Origin: Alphaproteobacteria bacterium
GTDB lineage: Bacteria > Pseudomonadota > Alphaproteobacteria > Rickettsiales > Rickettsiaceae
Length of the DNA: 8,543 bases
Direction of reading: 5' to 3'
Assembly: GCA_030430995.1 (NCBI GenBank)
Contig: JAUIKA010000042.1
Coordinates: 1 to 8,543, forward strand
Shown here: piece by piece, positions 1-6,929 of the stretch
Layout: every line of letters begins with the position of its first letter
How positions within the stretch are numbered: the stretch's first letter is position 1
Notes under the pieces: model-generated
The model's input: only the letters and a program-made list of their open reading frames with translations
What the model was told of the DNA's origin: nothing
Databases searched by the model: none
Program-made: the position numbers and the translations under genes

Positions 1-545
1 GCAAATATTTTGCTATCAGCCAGGTTACAGCTAATATGAACTCCAATTTGTTAGATGCTAAACCTGAGGCAAAACCAGTAGAGGAGCAAACACAAGAAGA
101 TGTTACTAAAGAAAAGTATGTATCACAAACTATATATAGCTCTAGTGAGGTGAAACTTTTACAGGAGCTTGCTGCAAGGAGGGACCAGTTACAATCACAA
201 GAAGCACAGAGTAAAAATAAAAATGATATGCTTGTAGCTTTAGAGAGCAATATAGAAAAAAAGATGAAGGAGTTAAATTCCCTTCAAGCAAAATTGGATA
301 AAACTTTAAAGGAATATCAAGGGATAGAGAATGAAAGGATAAGAAATCTGGTGAAGATATATGAGAATATGAATCCTAAAAGGGCTGCTATGATATTTGA
401 TGAGTTGGATAAAAATACTTTAGCAGAAATAATAGTGAGGATGAGGGATAATAAGTCTGGCCCTATTATGTCTTATATGAACCCAATAAAAGCGAAAGAT
501 CTTTCCATAGAAATTACAAAGAGGAAGGTTTTTTCTCCAAATTAA
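1..545 (+). CDS. motE: MotE-like flagellar protein (coiled coil plus MgtE-N-like domain), 5' partial
   Basis: This is probably a MotE-type protein; in alphaproteobacteria MotE is a periplasmic chaperone for the flagellar motor. The frame is open to the window edge (first full codon at 3) with no upstream stop. The ATG at 36 lacks a convincing ribosome site, so it is probably internal and the N-terminal membrane anchor or signal lies outside. Numbering from that ATG, residues 1-30 are a polar linker, about 40-105 are heptad-like and rich in K, E, Q and L (coiled coil), and about 103-165 match the MgtE-N-like domain of MotE/FliG-type proteins, with an IYENMNP..AA.IFDELD pattern followed by IIVRM and MNP..A. 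The ending on TAA at 543-545 looks natural. The family call rests on layout and motif pattern. A different coiled-coil protein with the same domain remains possible, but a flagellar role is the best reading. Confidence 0.72.
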   Translation, partial: KYFAISQVTANMNSNLLDAKPEAKPVEEQTQEDVTKEKYVSQTIYSSSEVKLLQELAARRDQLQSQEAQSKNKNDMLVALESNIEKKMKELNSLQAKLDKTLKEYQGIENERIRNLVKIYENMNPKRAAMIFDELDKNTLAEIIVRMRDNKSGPIMSYMNPIKAKDLSIEITKRKVFSPN

Positions 546-557
546 AGCTATAGATTG

Positions 558-579
558 AGTTAATAGAAGTAAATTAACT
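558..579 (+). terminator. possible weak terminator hairpin after motE
   Basis: A perfect 7-bp inverted repeat, AGTTAAT and ATTAACT with an 8-nt spacer, begins 12 nt after the motE stop codon. The position suits a transcription terminator, but the stem has a single G-C pair and only a short TTTC follows, so it would be a poor intrinsic terminator. It may be chance in AT-rich DNA. Confidence 0.22.
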
Positions 580-1056
580 TTCACTGCGTTCAAAGTTGTG
601 AAGTGAATTGCTTGGATGCTTATTTTTAGAGATTTGATATAAAAATATAGGGGGTGTTTTTATTACAGTACAGATTATCTTTGCATCAATTTTGCCGAAA
701 CTAAACTTTCAAGATATTTTTAGGCATTATGAACTCTTTAGTCAGTTGAAAATTAATAATGAGTATTATTAGCCTTGAAGTATGGTGAATACATGTTTCT
801 AGGTAGTTTTTATCTATAGTTGGGGTTAAATTATTATTAATCTTTGACATAGATATTTTAAATATTATTTTATTATAAGTAGTTTTTCGATCTTTTTGCT
901 AATTCTATGTTTTATTACAGTGGAAGTAATATATATTAATATTAACTGCGTCTGAGATAAAATATAAGGATTGAACTGATCTTCAAAATAAAAGTTATCT
1001 TATTTGTCATGTTTAAGATGTTTCCCAAATTTCAAATTCTTGCCAAAAAATTATGC

Positions 1057-1074
1057 CTTAAAAGTATTTTTAAG
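1057..1074. repeat. short AT-rich inverted repeat
   Basis: CTTAAAA and TTTTAAG pair perfectly (7 bp) around a 4-nt GTAT loop. A further G-C pair lies beyond a C-C mismatch. On the + strand it is followed by CCCTTT rather than a T-run, so it is not a good terminator. No gene borders it closely. Function is unknown and it could be chance. Confidence 0.3.
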
Positions 1075-1230
1075 CCCTTTAGAAATAAATAACTATTGAA
1101 AACTATTGGATAATAGATACATACATTTCTTATCCATGGTTTGGGTTATACCCCCAATTGAGTTTGAGAGAAAGCTGGATATTGCTTGATATGAAGAAAT
1201 AAAGATTTTTTAAAAAACGCTATAGCTAAA

Positions 1231-1326
1231 TAGCGTAAGATATTGACAATCATAGATCTTAAAAAACCCCGTAATGTACTCCTTTTGGCTCGTCTAATGT
1301 TAATATATTGTGCTGCTAGGCTATAT
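1231..1326 (+). repeat. dispersed repeat, copy 1
   Basis: This is the first of three copies in the window. It starts TAGCGTAAGATATTGACAAT and ends around AATATATTGTGCTGCTAGG, sharing GGCTATAT at its right end with copy 2. The left block (about 21 nt) matches copy 3 exactly, and AGATCTTA just inside it is also shared. The right block differs from copy 3 by few substitutions. The ends form an imperfect inverted repeat: 1232-1247 against 1299-1314 pair at 12 of 16 positions, or 15 of 16 allowing G-U. On the minus strand the copy is fully open and reads LAAQYINI near its start and RSMIVNILRY near its end. A separate hairpin (CGCTAT/ATAGCG, 1218-1235) sits on its left edge. The family is not recognised. 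Confidence 0.75.
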
Positions 1327-1416
1327 CTTTTTACCATATTTAATATTTCTTAAAATTCAAATTAATTCTATAAAACTATGGTGCAAAGACACTATCAAGC
1401 CATTTTTGGGCAAATT

Positions 1417-1451
1417 CTTGTTAAATGCTTAAATAAAGCATACAAAACAAG
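1417..1451. repeat. two-part inverted repeat (12 bp of stem)
   Basis: The arms are CTTGTT-AA-ATGCTT on the left and AAGCAT-ACAA-AACAAG on the right, around a 5-nt AAATA loop. Both six-base segments pair perfectly and are separated by a small asymmetric internal loop (2 and 4 nt). This is the strongest simple hairpin in the gene-free region. No T-run follows on either side, so it is not an obvious terminator. It could be part of a small structured RNA or a protein-binding palindrome. No function can be assigned. Confidence 0.4.
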
Positions 1452-1610
1452 ATAAATCTATCCCAAGGCTATTGAGTGTGCGGAGAGGGCTGTGTTTATT
1501 TAAATGAGTAACTTCTATGAAGATAACATTGGTAGGTGGTTTTGTTGTAAAGCGTATATAACTTAAGGTACAGTGTTGCTATATTGGTGTGGCGTTACTA
1601 TAACAAAAGT

Positions 1611-1718
1611 TGTGTAAGATATTGACAATCAGATGGTTTTAAACACTTGCATGCTCCTTTCATAATATGTTGATTAGCTACGTAATGGTAACAATATATT
1701 GCGCTGCATAGGCTATAT
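1611..1718 (+). repeat. dispersed repeat, copy 2 (most diverged)
   Basis: The left block GTAAGATATTGACAATCAGA is nearly identical to copies 1 and 3. The right block AATATATTGCGCTGC is followed, after a one-base insertion relative to copy 1, by TAGGCTATAT. Inside, a TCCTTT element and TAATGxTAA next to the right block are shared with copy 1. The spacing between TTGACA and AATATATTG is 71 nt, against 59 in copy 1 and 68 in copy 3. The minus-strand peptide reading keeps AAQYI and LIVNIL but has several stops between them, and the end pairing is weaker (about 10 of 16). It ends about 118 bp before the uvrC start, so it may lie in or near that operon's promoter region. This is probably a decaying copy. 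Confidence 0.7.
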
Positions 1719-1836
1719 GGTTTATATTATCCTTTCTATATATTATTATATTACTTTTAGCCAGTTATCTATTATAAAATATTGTTTTATTTATATCATT
1801 TTTATGTTAGCCTAAATCCTAAAAGCTGTTCTGTAA

Positions 1837-3627
1837 ATGGAGGTTATAAAAAAGTTTTTATCAGTAGCCCCTGATGCTCCTGGTGTGTACCAGATGCTAG
1901 ATAAAGATTCTAATATTTTATATATAGGTAAAGCAAAATCCTTATATAAGCGCCTATATAGCTATACCAGAGGGAACTTAATCTCTAGAACAATAATTAT
2001 GCTTTCTAAAACATGTTTGGTGAAAGTGATATCTACATCTAGTGAATCTGAAGCTTTGTTATTAGAAGCTAAATTGGTGAAGGAGCATCAGCCTCCATTT
2101 AATATCTTATTAAAAGATGATAAGTCTTATCCTTATATAAAATTTACAGATCAGAAAATTGCCAGGGTAGTAAAATATAGAGGTAAGCAGAAAAATGATA
2201 ATTCTTTTGGTCCATTTGCATCTATAGGTGCTGTGAATAAAACAATAGATGAAATCCAGAAGATATTTAAGCTTAGGAATTGTAGTGACCATTATTTTGG
2301 GGCAAGGAAGAGACCTTGTCTTCAATATCAAATAAAAAGATGCAGCGCTCCTTGTGTCGGGAAAATAAGTGATACAAAATATGCAGAATCTGTGCGTGAA
2401 GCTAAAATGTTTTTAAATGGTAAAACTAATTTGCTGCAAAATTCATTAGCAGAGAGGATAAAAGAAAGTAGTGCAAAGCAGGATTATGAGACTGCGATTG
2501 AGCTTAGGGACAAGCTTCGTGAGATAAATATAATTCAGTCAAAAAGCAGTTTGCAAAACTCAATAGGGGATGCGGATATTATAGCTATAGCATCTTGCAA
2601 TAGCTTATATGTAATTAATATATCTATATATAGAGCTGGGCAAAATTATGGCAGCAAAGATTATTTCTTTAAATCAGATTTGCTATTAGATGAAATGCTA
2701 AATAATGCAATAATGCAGATTTATCATGTGCTTCCTGCTCCTAAGAAGATATATATATCAAACCCTATTAATAACCATGTCGTGCTGGAGGAGGCATTAT
2801 CTACATCAAATAACAGAGTAAGAGTGATATTGCCGCCTTTTAAAGGTGATATTGAGCTAATTGCGAAGGCTGCATATAGAAATGCAGAGCTAGCACTTAC
2901 TAAAAAGACACAGGTTTCTGAGTCTCAAAAGCAAATATTCAAAGAAATACAAGATTTTTTTAAGATTCCTATTGAGATAAAGCGTATAGAGGTTTACGAT
3001 AATAGCCATAACATGGGTGATTATAGTTTCGGTGGCATGATAGTTGCTTCTGAAGATGGTCTTGTAAGAAAAGATAATAGGGCGTATAAAATAGCAAGCT
3101 CTAGAGATGGAAGTATAGGTGGGGATGACTATTATATGTTAGAGCAGGTAATGAGAAAAAGATTTAAAGATAATAAAATGCCTATTCCAGAATTAATAAT
3201 AATAGACGGTGGTAAGGGGCAATTAAGTGTGGTAGAGAAGACACTTAAGGCGTTGAATATAGAATCATATATATTCGCAATGGCAAAAGGGAAAGATAGG
3301 AATTCTGGGAAAGAAATCTTTTATAGCTCTCATATACCCTCTTTTTCAATGCCAAGAAGCCATAACGTAATGCTATATTTGCAAATGCTCAGAGATAAAG
3401 CTCATAACAATGTTATAGAGGCATATAGAAAAAAGCATCAAAAGGCTATGAAAACTTCTAAGTTAGATGATATAGAAGGTATTGGAGATATAAAAAAAAT
3501 GGCATTATTAAGACATTTTGGGTCCATAGATGCAATAAAGCAAGCATCCATAATTCATATATCGCAAGTGGATGGCATTGGCGATAAATATGCAAAAATA
3601 ATTTATAGGTTTTTTAATAATGTTTAA
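1837..3627 (+). CDS. uvrC: excinuclease ABC subunit C (UvrC)
   Basis: UvrC makes both incisions in nucleotide excision repair after UvrA and UvrB find the lesion. At 596 aa it is full length. Residues about 15-93 form the GIY-YIG nuclease (GVY 16-18, YIG 29-31, R39, E77, N89) for the 3' cut. Four cysteines, C149, C161, C169 and C173, have exactly the 12-8-4 spacing known for the Fe-S cluster ligands of E. coli UvrC. The UVR motif for UvrB contact is at about 205-230. The RNase H-like domain for the 5' cut shows YDNSH (D388), IDGGKGQ (D457) and KAH (H523). Two helix-hairpin-helix DNA-binding units end the protein (about 542-592). A stop codon lies immediately before the ATG, so no earlier start exists. 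It is the first gene of uvrC-pgsA-recG. No ribosome site is seen upstream; a GGAGG overlaps the start codon instead. Confidence 0.97.
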   Translation: MEVIKKFLSVAPDAPGVYQMLDKDSNILYIGKAKSLYKRLYSYTRGNLISRTIIMLSKTCLVKVISTSSESEALLLEAKLVKEHQPPFNILLKDDKSYPYIKFTDQKIARVVKYRGKQKNDNSFGPFASIGAVNKTIDEIQKIFKLRNCSDHYFGARKRPCLQYQIKRCSAPCVGKISDTKYAESVREAKMFLNGKTNLLQNSLAERIKESSAKQDYETAIELRDKLREINIIQSKSSLQNSIGDADIIAIASCNSLYVINISIYRAGQNYGSKDYFFKSDLLLDEMLNNAIMQIYHVLPAPKKIYISNPINNHVVLEEALSTSNNRVRVILPPFKGDIELIAKAAYRNAELALTKKTQVSESQKQIFKEIQDFFKIPIEIKRIEVYDNSHNMGDYSFGGMIVASEDGLVRKDNRAYKIASSRDGSIGGDDYYMLEQVMRKRFKDNKMPIPELIIIDGGKGQLSVVEKTLKALNIESYIFAMAKGKDRNSGKEIFYSSHIPSFSMPRSHNVMLYLQMLRDKAHNNVIEAYRKKHQKAMKTSKLDDIEGIGDIKKMALLRHFGSIDAIKQASIIHISQVDGIGDKYAKIIYRFFNNV

Positions 3628-4171
3628 ACATATTCCAAATATTCTTACTATATTTAGAATAATTATTATTCCTGTTATTATTCTAACATTTTATTTTGAT
3701 GATAAAATGTTAGCCCATAGAATTGGGGCAGGGCTATTTCTAATTGCTATGTTTTCTGACTTTCTTGATGGATATATCGCGAGGAAATATCAATTACAAT
3801 CTAAGCTAGGCATAATGCTAGACCCTATAGCAGATAAGCTATTAATCAGCTGTATACTACTTATGCTGGTTAAATTTGGTAAAGCTAATGAATTGCCATG
3901 CCTCTTAATATTGTCAAGGGAGTTTTTAGTTGCAGGGCTAAGAGAGTTTTTAGGTAACTTGCAAATTAGCGTGCCTACATCGCGGATAGGCAAAATTAAA
4001 ACATTACTTCAAGATGTTTCTATATTGTTATTATTATTGGGCAGTAAAGGCTCTGGGATAAAATATTTAAACTCAATAGGGCAGGCTGCATTATGGATTA
4101 CAGCAATTTTTACAATTTATACTGGTGTTTCATATATAAAAGCTACTATTAAATATCTATCTGAAACATAG
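3620..4171 (+). CDS. pgsA: CDP-diacylglycerol--glycerol-3-phosphate 3-phosphatidyltransferase (PgsA)
   Basis: This inner-membrane enzyme makes phosphatidylglycerophosphate from CDP-diacylglycerol and glycerol-3-phosphate, the committed step to phosphatidylglycerol and cardiolipin. The CDP-alcohol phosphotransferase signature is complete: D47, then D50-G51-xx-A54-R55, eight residues, G64, D68 and D72. At 183 aa it has normal length, with several hydrophobic membrane segments (about 8-25, 33-46, 74-87, 92-108, 130-141, 154-172). SREFLVAGLREFLG after the active site is typical of PgsA and separates it from phosphatidylserine synthase and cardiolipin synthase relatives. The start overlaps the last 8 nt of uvrC in another frame, with a weak AGG at 3606-3608, so translation is probably coupled. 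uvrC-pgsA adjacency is also known in other proteobacteria. Confidence 0.95.
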   Translation: MFKHIPNILTIFRIIIIPVIILTFYFDDKMLAHRIGAGLFLIAMFSDFLDGYIARKYQLQSKLGIMLDPIADKLLISCILLMLVKFGKANELPCLLILSREFLVAGLREFLGNLQISVPTSRIGKIKTLLQDVSILLLLLGSKGSGIKYLNSIGQAALWITAIFTIYTGVSYIKATIKYLSET

Positions 4172-4172
4172 T

Positions 4173-6170
4173 ATGGATGTTTTATTTAAAGATATTTCAC
4201 AAATACTTAGCGTTAAGCAATCCTCTTTAGATGCTATAAGGCGCCTTGGCGTGAAGAATGTATTGGATTTTCTATTTCATGTACCAATACGCTATATATC
4301 ACGTAAAGTGAACCCAGATTTAAATAGCTGTAGTAATAATGAAGATGTTTTACTAGATATAAAAATTCAAAGATTCCATAAAACAAAGAGCACAGTTAAA
4401 ATAGTAGCGCAGGATAGTTATGGAAAATTGATTAATATAACCTTTTTCCATGCTATACCAAATTTTATATATCTACAATTAGGTGGTAAGGTTACGGTAG
4501 AAGGGAAGTTAAGTAAATATAAAGATATTTGGCAGATTACTCACCCTAATTTCATTCTATCTAAAACAAGTATTTCTGTTATAGAGCCTGTGTATCCGCT
4601 CACGCGTGGGCTAAAAAATCTACAGATTAGGGATTATATGAAAAAGGTTATAGATGCCCTTCCTGACGGAGGTAAGGAGTATAACCCCTTAATAAATAAA
4701 TTATCATATAACATAAGCCAGAAGGAAGCTTTTAAAGCAATACATAGACCTAATGAAAATAGCAATTGGCAAAATGCTATAGATATAGCCAGGCAGAGGC
4801 TTGCTGCTGACGAGTTAGTAGGGCATAACATAGCGCTGAGAGATATTGTAAAAGCAACAGAGCAGCCAAGAAAATATTATTATTATGGGCAGCAAAATTT
4901 TGAGAAGGTAATATTAGAGAATTTAGGTTTTGTTTTAACAGATGGGCAAAAATCTGCTCTTGATAAGATAAAACATGTACAAAGTTCAGAGAAATCTATG
5001 TTGCTTTTATTGCAAGGTGACGTAGGCTCAGGTAAAACATTAGTAATGCTTCTTTCTTGCCTTGGTGTAGTAGCAAAAGGTAGGCAGGTAGCTTTCATGG
5101 TGCCAACAGAGCTGCTTGCTACGCAGCATTATCGCTTCTTACAAAAAGCATTAAATGGAATAGATATAGAAATTGGGCTTTTAGTAGGAAAGATGAAGAA
5201 AAAAGATAAAGACACTACTCTTAGCGGGCTCAAATCAGGCGGCATAAATATAGTGGTTGGTACTCAGGCTTTAATACAAGATGCAGTAGAATTTGCTGAT
5301 TTAGGATATGTGATAATAGATGAACAACATAGATTTGGCGTTCAGCAAAGGCTGAATTTAGTTAACAAAGGCAAGGATATAGATTTCTTATCTGTTAGCG
5401 CGACTCCAATTCCACGTAGCCTTGCTATAACATTTATGCAGGGTTTTGATATAGTTAGTATAGACCATCTAATACCTGGAAGAAAGACAATTAAAACCAT
5501 TATATCTACTAGTGTAGATAAAATAGTTACTAGTATTACTAATAAGCTAAATACGCAAGAGAAAATATTTTGGATATGCCCTTGCGTTGAGAAGAATGAA
5601 GATAGTAACATGACAGATGTAGAAAGCAGGAGAGATTTTTTAGATGACATATTTCCTGGAAGAGTCGAATATATTCATGGCAAGATGGATAGCATAAAGC
5701 AAAAGGAGATTATGCATAGGTTCAAGGAGGAGAGTAATATTAAGATACTCGTTGCGACCACTGTAATTGAAGTTGGGATAGATATCTCTGATGCAACAGT
5801 AATTATTATTGAAAATGCTGAAAGATTTGGGCTTGCACAGCTGCATCAATTGAGAGGTAGGGTAGGAAGGAATGATAAAGATGCTTTTTGCATATTGCTT
5901 CCTTCTAACCAATATATAAGTTCTGTATCTAAATATAGACTTAGACCTATGTGTGAGCATAATGATGGGTTTAAGCTTGCGCAGAAAGACCTGCAGCTAA
6001 GGGGAGGGGGTGATATAGTAGGTCATCGTCAGTCTGGCCAAGCTGAATTTAGATTTGCAGATATAGTGGTAGATCAAGAAATAATAGCTTGGATTGGAAA
6101 AACCGAATTTACAGAGGAGGAGATAAATTTCTTTAAGAAGTTTATATCTGATGAAAAGGGTTTGATGTAA
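4173..6170 (+). CDS. recG: ATP-dependent DNA helicase RecG
   Basis: RecG is a superfamily 2 branch-migration helicase that remodels stalled forks, R-loops and Holliday junctions. At 665 aa it is slightly shorter than E. coli RecG (693) but complete. Residues about 1-150 form the N-terminal wedge/OB-fold region with the expected FFHAIPNF and GKVTVEGKL patterns. Walker A is GDVGSGKT (282-289), motif II is DEQH (383-386), motif III is SATPIPRSL (409-417), motif V is around ATTVIEVGIDI (528-538) and motif VI is QLRGRVGR (559-566). The TRG translocation motif region follows, ending in LRGGGDIVGHRQSG (609-622). The start lies 1 nt after the pgsA stop with no clear ribosome site, which suggests reinitiation or coupling. 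It ends with tandem TAA TAA stops, 24 nt from the converging truA. Confidence 0.97.
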   Translation: MDVLFKDISQILSVKQSSLDAIRRLGVKNVLDFLFHVPIRYISRKVNPDLNSCSNNEDVLLDIKIQRFHKTKSTVKIVAQDSYGKLINITFFHAIPNFIYLQLGGKVTVEGKLSKYKDIWQITHPNFILSKTSISVIEPVYPLTRGLKNLQIRDYMKKVIDALPDGGKEYNPLINKLSYNISQKEAFKAIHRPNENSNWQNAIDIARQRLAADELVGHNIALRDIVKATEQPRKYYYYGQQNFEKVILENLGFVLTDGQKSALDKIKHVQSSEKSMLLLLQGDVGSGKTLVMLLSCLGVVAKGRQVAFMVPTELLATQHYRFLQKALNGIDIEIGLLVGKMKKKDKDTTLSGLKSGGINIVVGTQALIQDAVEFADLGYVIIDEQHRFGVQQRLNLVNKGKDIDFLSVSATPIPRSLAITFMQGFDIVSIDHLIPGRKTIKTIISTSVDKIVTSITNKLNTQEKIFWICPCVEKNEDSNMTDVESRRDFLDDIFPGRVEYIHGKMDSIKQKEIMHRFKEESNIKILVATTVIEVGIDISDATVIIIENAERFGLAQLHQLRGRVGRNDKDAFCILLPSNQYISSVSKYRLRPMCEHNDGFKLAQKDLQLRGGGDIVGHRQSGQAEFRFADIVVDQEIIAWIGKTEFTEEEINFFKKFISDEKGLM

Positions 6171-6194
6171 TAATCTGAGCTGAGACAAGTTATA

Positions 6195-6926
6195 CTAATA
6201 AATTACTTTGCTTAAATATAACCCAGATGCAGGGGCGGTGGCCGCGCAGAATCTCCTATTTTTATATAATATAAGCTTATTCATATATTCTATATCCCAT
6301 TTATTTAGGCCTATATTGACTAAGCTAGAGGTTATATTACGTACCATATGATATAAGAAAGCATTTGCAGCAATCTCTATTTGCACTATATTATAGCTCT
6401 TACTAATATTGATATAGTGAATTTCTTTGATAGGGGAGCTATTTGTACATCCGCCAGCTCTAAAGCTTGAGAAATCCTTTCTACCTATAAGGAATTTTGA
6501 TGCAGTAATCATCCTTTCAATATTTAGCTCAAATGGTATATGCCATGTGAAGTTTTTATATAAGGATGTTCTAGTATTTCTATTGAAAATCTTATATATA
6601 TATACTCTTTGTTTAGCAGAATTCTGTGCATGGAATGAATCCTGCGTTTTGGAGCAGCCAATTATTGTAATATCTTTTAGAAGTGCATTTAGGCCATATA
6701 CTATTTGCCTTTCACTTCTCTGTGCATTCATATTAAAATGTGCAACTTGCCCTAATGCATGAACTTTCGCATCTGTTCTACCTGCTCCTGTTATAGAGAT
6801 TTTTTCCCGGGATATGATGCATAATGCATTTTCTATTTCTCCCTGTATTGTTCTATGGTTTTTTTGTTTTTGCCATCCGTGGAAATTGGTTCCATTATAC
6901 TCAATTTCTATTTTGTATCGAGGCAT
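6195..6926 (-). CDS. truA: tRNA pseudouridine(38-40) synthase TruA
   Basis: TruA converts uridines 38, 39 and 40 in the tRNA anticodon arm to pseudouridine. At 243 aa it has near-usual length. The N-terminus IEIEYNGTNFHGWQKQ is diagnostic. The catalytic aspartate is D52 in GAGRTDAKVHA (47-57). FLYHMVRNI near residues 195-210 and a C-terminal APASGLYL are the expected conserved strands. The ATG lies 3 nt after the prmC stop, with no clear ribosome site, which fits translation coupled to prmC. It is the last gene of dut-prmC-truA. The codons for its CAATAPA stretch (about 6229-6249) are strikingly GC-rich compared with everything around them, although the encoded protein is normal there. No frameshift or missing residue was seen. 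Confidence 0.96.
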   Translation of the reverse strand: MPRYKIEIEYNGTNFHGWQKQKNHRTIQGEIENALCIISREKISITGAGRTDAKVHALGQVAHFNMNAQRSERQIVYGLNALLKDITIIGCSKTQDSFHAQNSAKQRVYIYKIFNRNTRTSLYKNFTWHIPFELNIERMITASKFLIGRKDFSSFRAGGCTNSSPIKEIHYINISKSYNIVQIEIAANAFLYHMVRNITSSLVNIGLNKWDIEYMNKLILYKNRRFCAATAPASGLYLSKVIY

Positions 6927-6929
6927 TAT

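Larger units (their letters stand above)
546..1836. other. 1.3-kb gene-free region containing two repeat copies
   Basis: I see no supportable protein or RNA gene here. All frames on both strands are broken by frequent stops. The only open stretch of note (1146-1337, minus) runs through a repeat copy and lacks a ribosome site. I found no tRNA T-loop, tmRNA, RNase P or SRP signature. The region holds repeat copies 1 and 2 and inverted repeats at 558-579, 1057-1074 and 1417-1451. It must also contain the uvrC promoter, but AT-rich DNA offers too many weak -10 look-alikes (for example TATAAA near 1774) to choose one. The rest may be decayed gene sequence, which is common in reduced genomes, but I recognise no remnant. 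Confidence 0.6.

Noticed and set aside
946..990. Possible tRNA-like T-arm around GGATTGAACTGATC
   Set aside because: The stem does not pair correctly, and there is no anticodon arm, D-arm or acceptor stem around it.
1146..1337. 63-codon minus-strand open frame across repeat copy 1
   Set aside because: No ribosome site, no recognisable domain, and openness outside the repeat is short. The equivalent frame in copy 2 has stops. Its similarity to copy 3 is reported under the repeat instead of as a gene.
1527..1556. String GGTAGGTGGTTTTGTTGTAA resembling parts of 16S rRNA
   Set aside because: The match is short, the words are in the wrong arrangement for 16S, and flanking sequence shows no rRNA similarity.
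1740..1836. Promoter boxes for uvrC (TTACTT near 1752 and TATAAA near 1774)
   Set aside because: The -35 match is only 3 of 6 and AT-rich DNA gives many equal alternatives, so no single promoter can be supported.
5342..5960. Two minus-strand frames of about 100 codons opposite recG
   Set aside because: They lie entirely within the helicase domain coding sequence and have no recognisable motifs or ribosome sites.
6427..6762. 111-codon plus-strand open frame opposite truA
   Set aside because: It is a shadow of truA, which shows full family motifs; this frame shows none.
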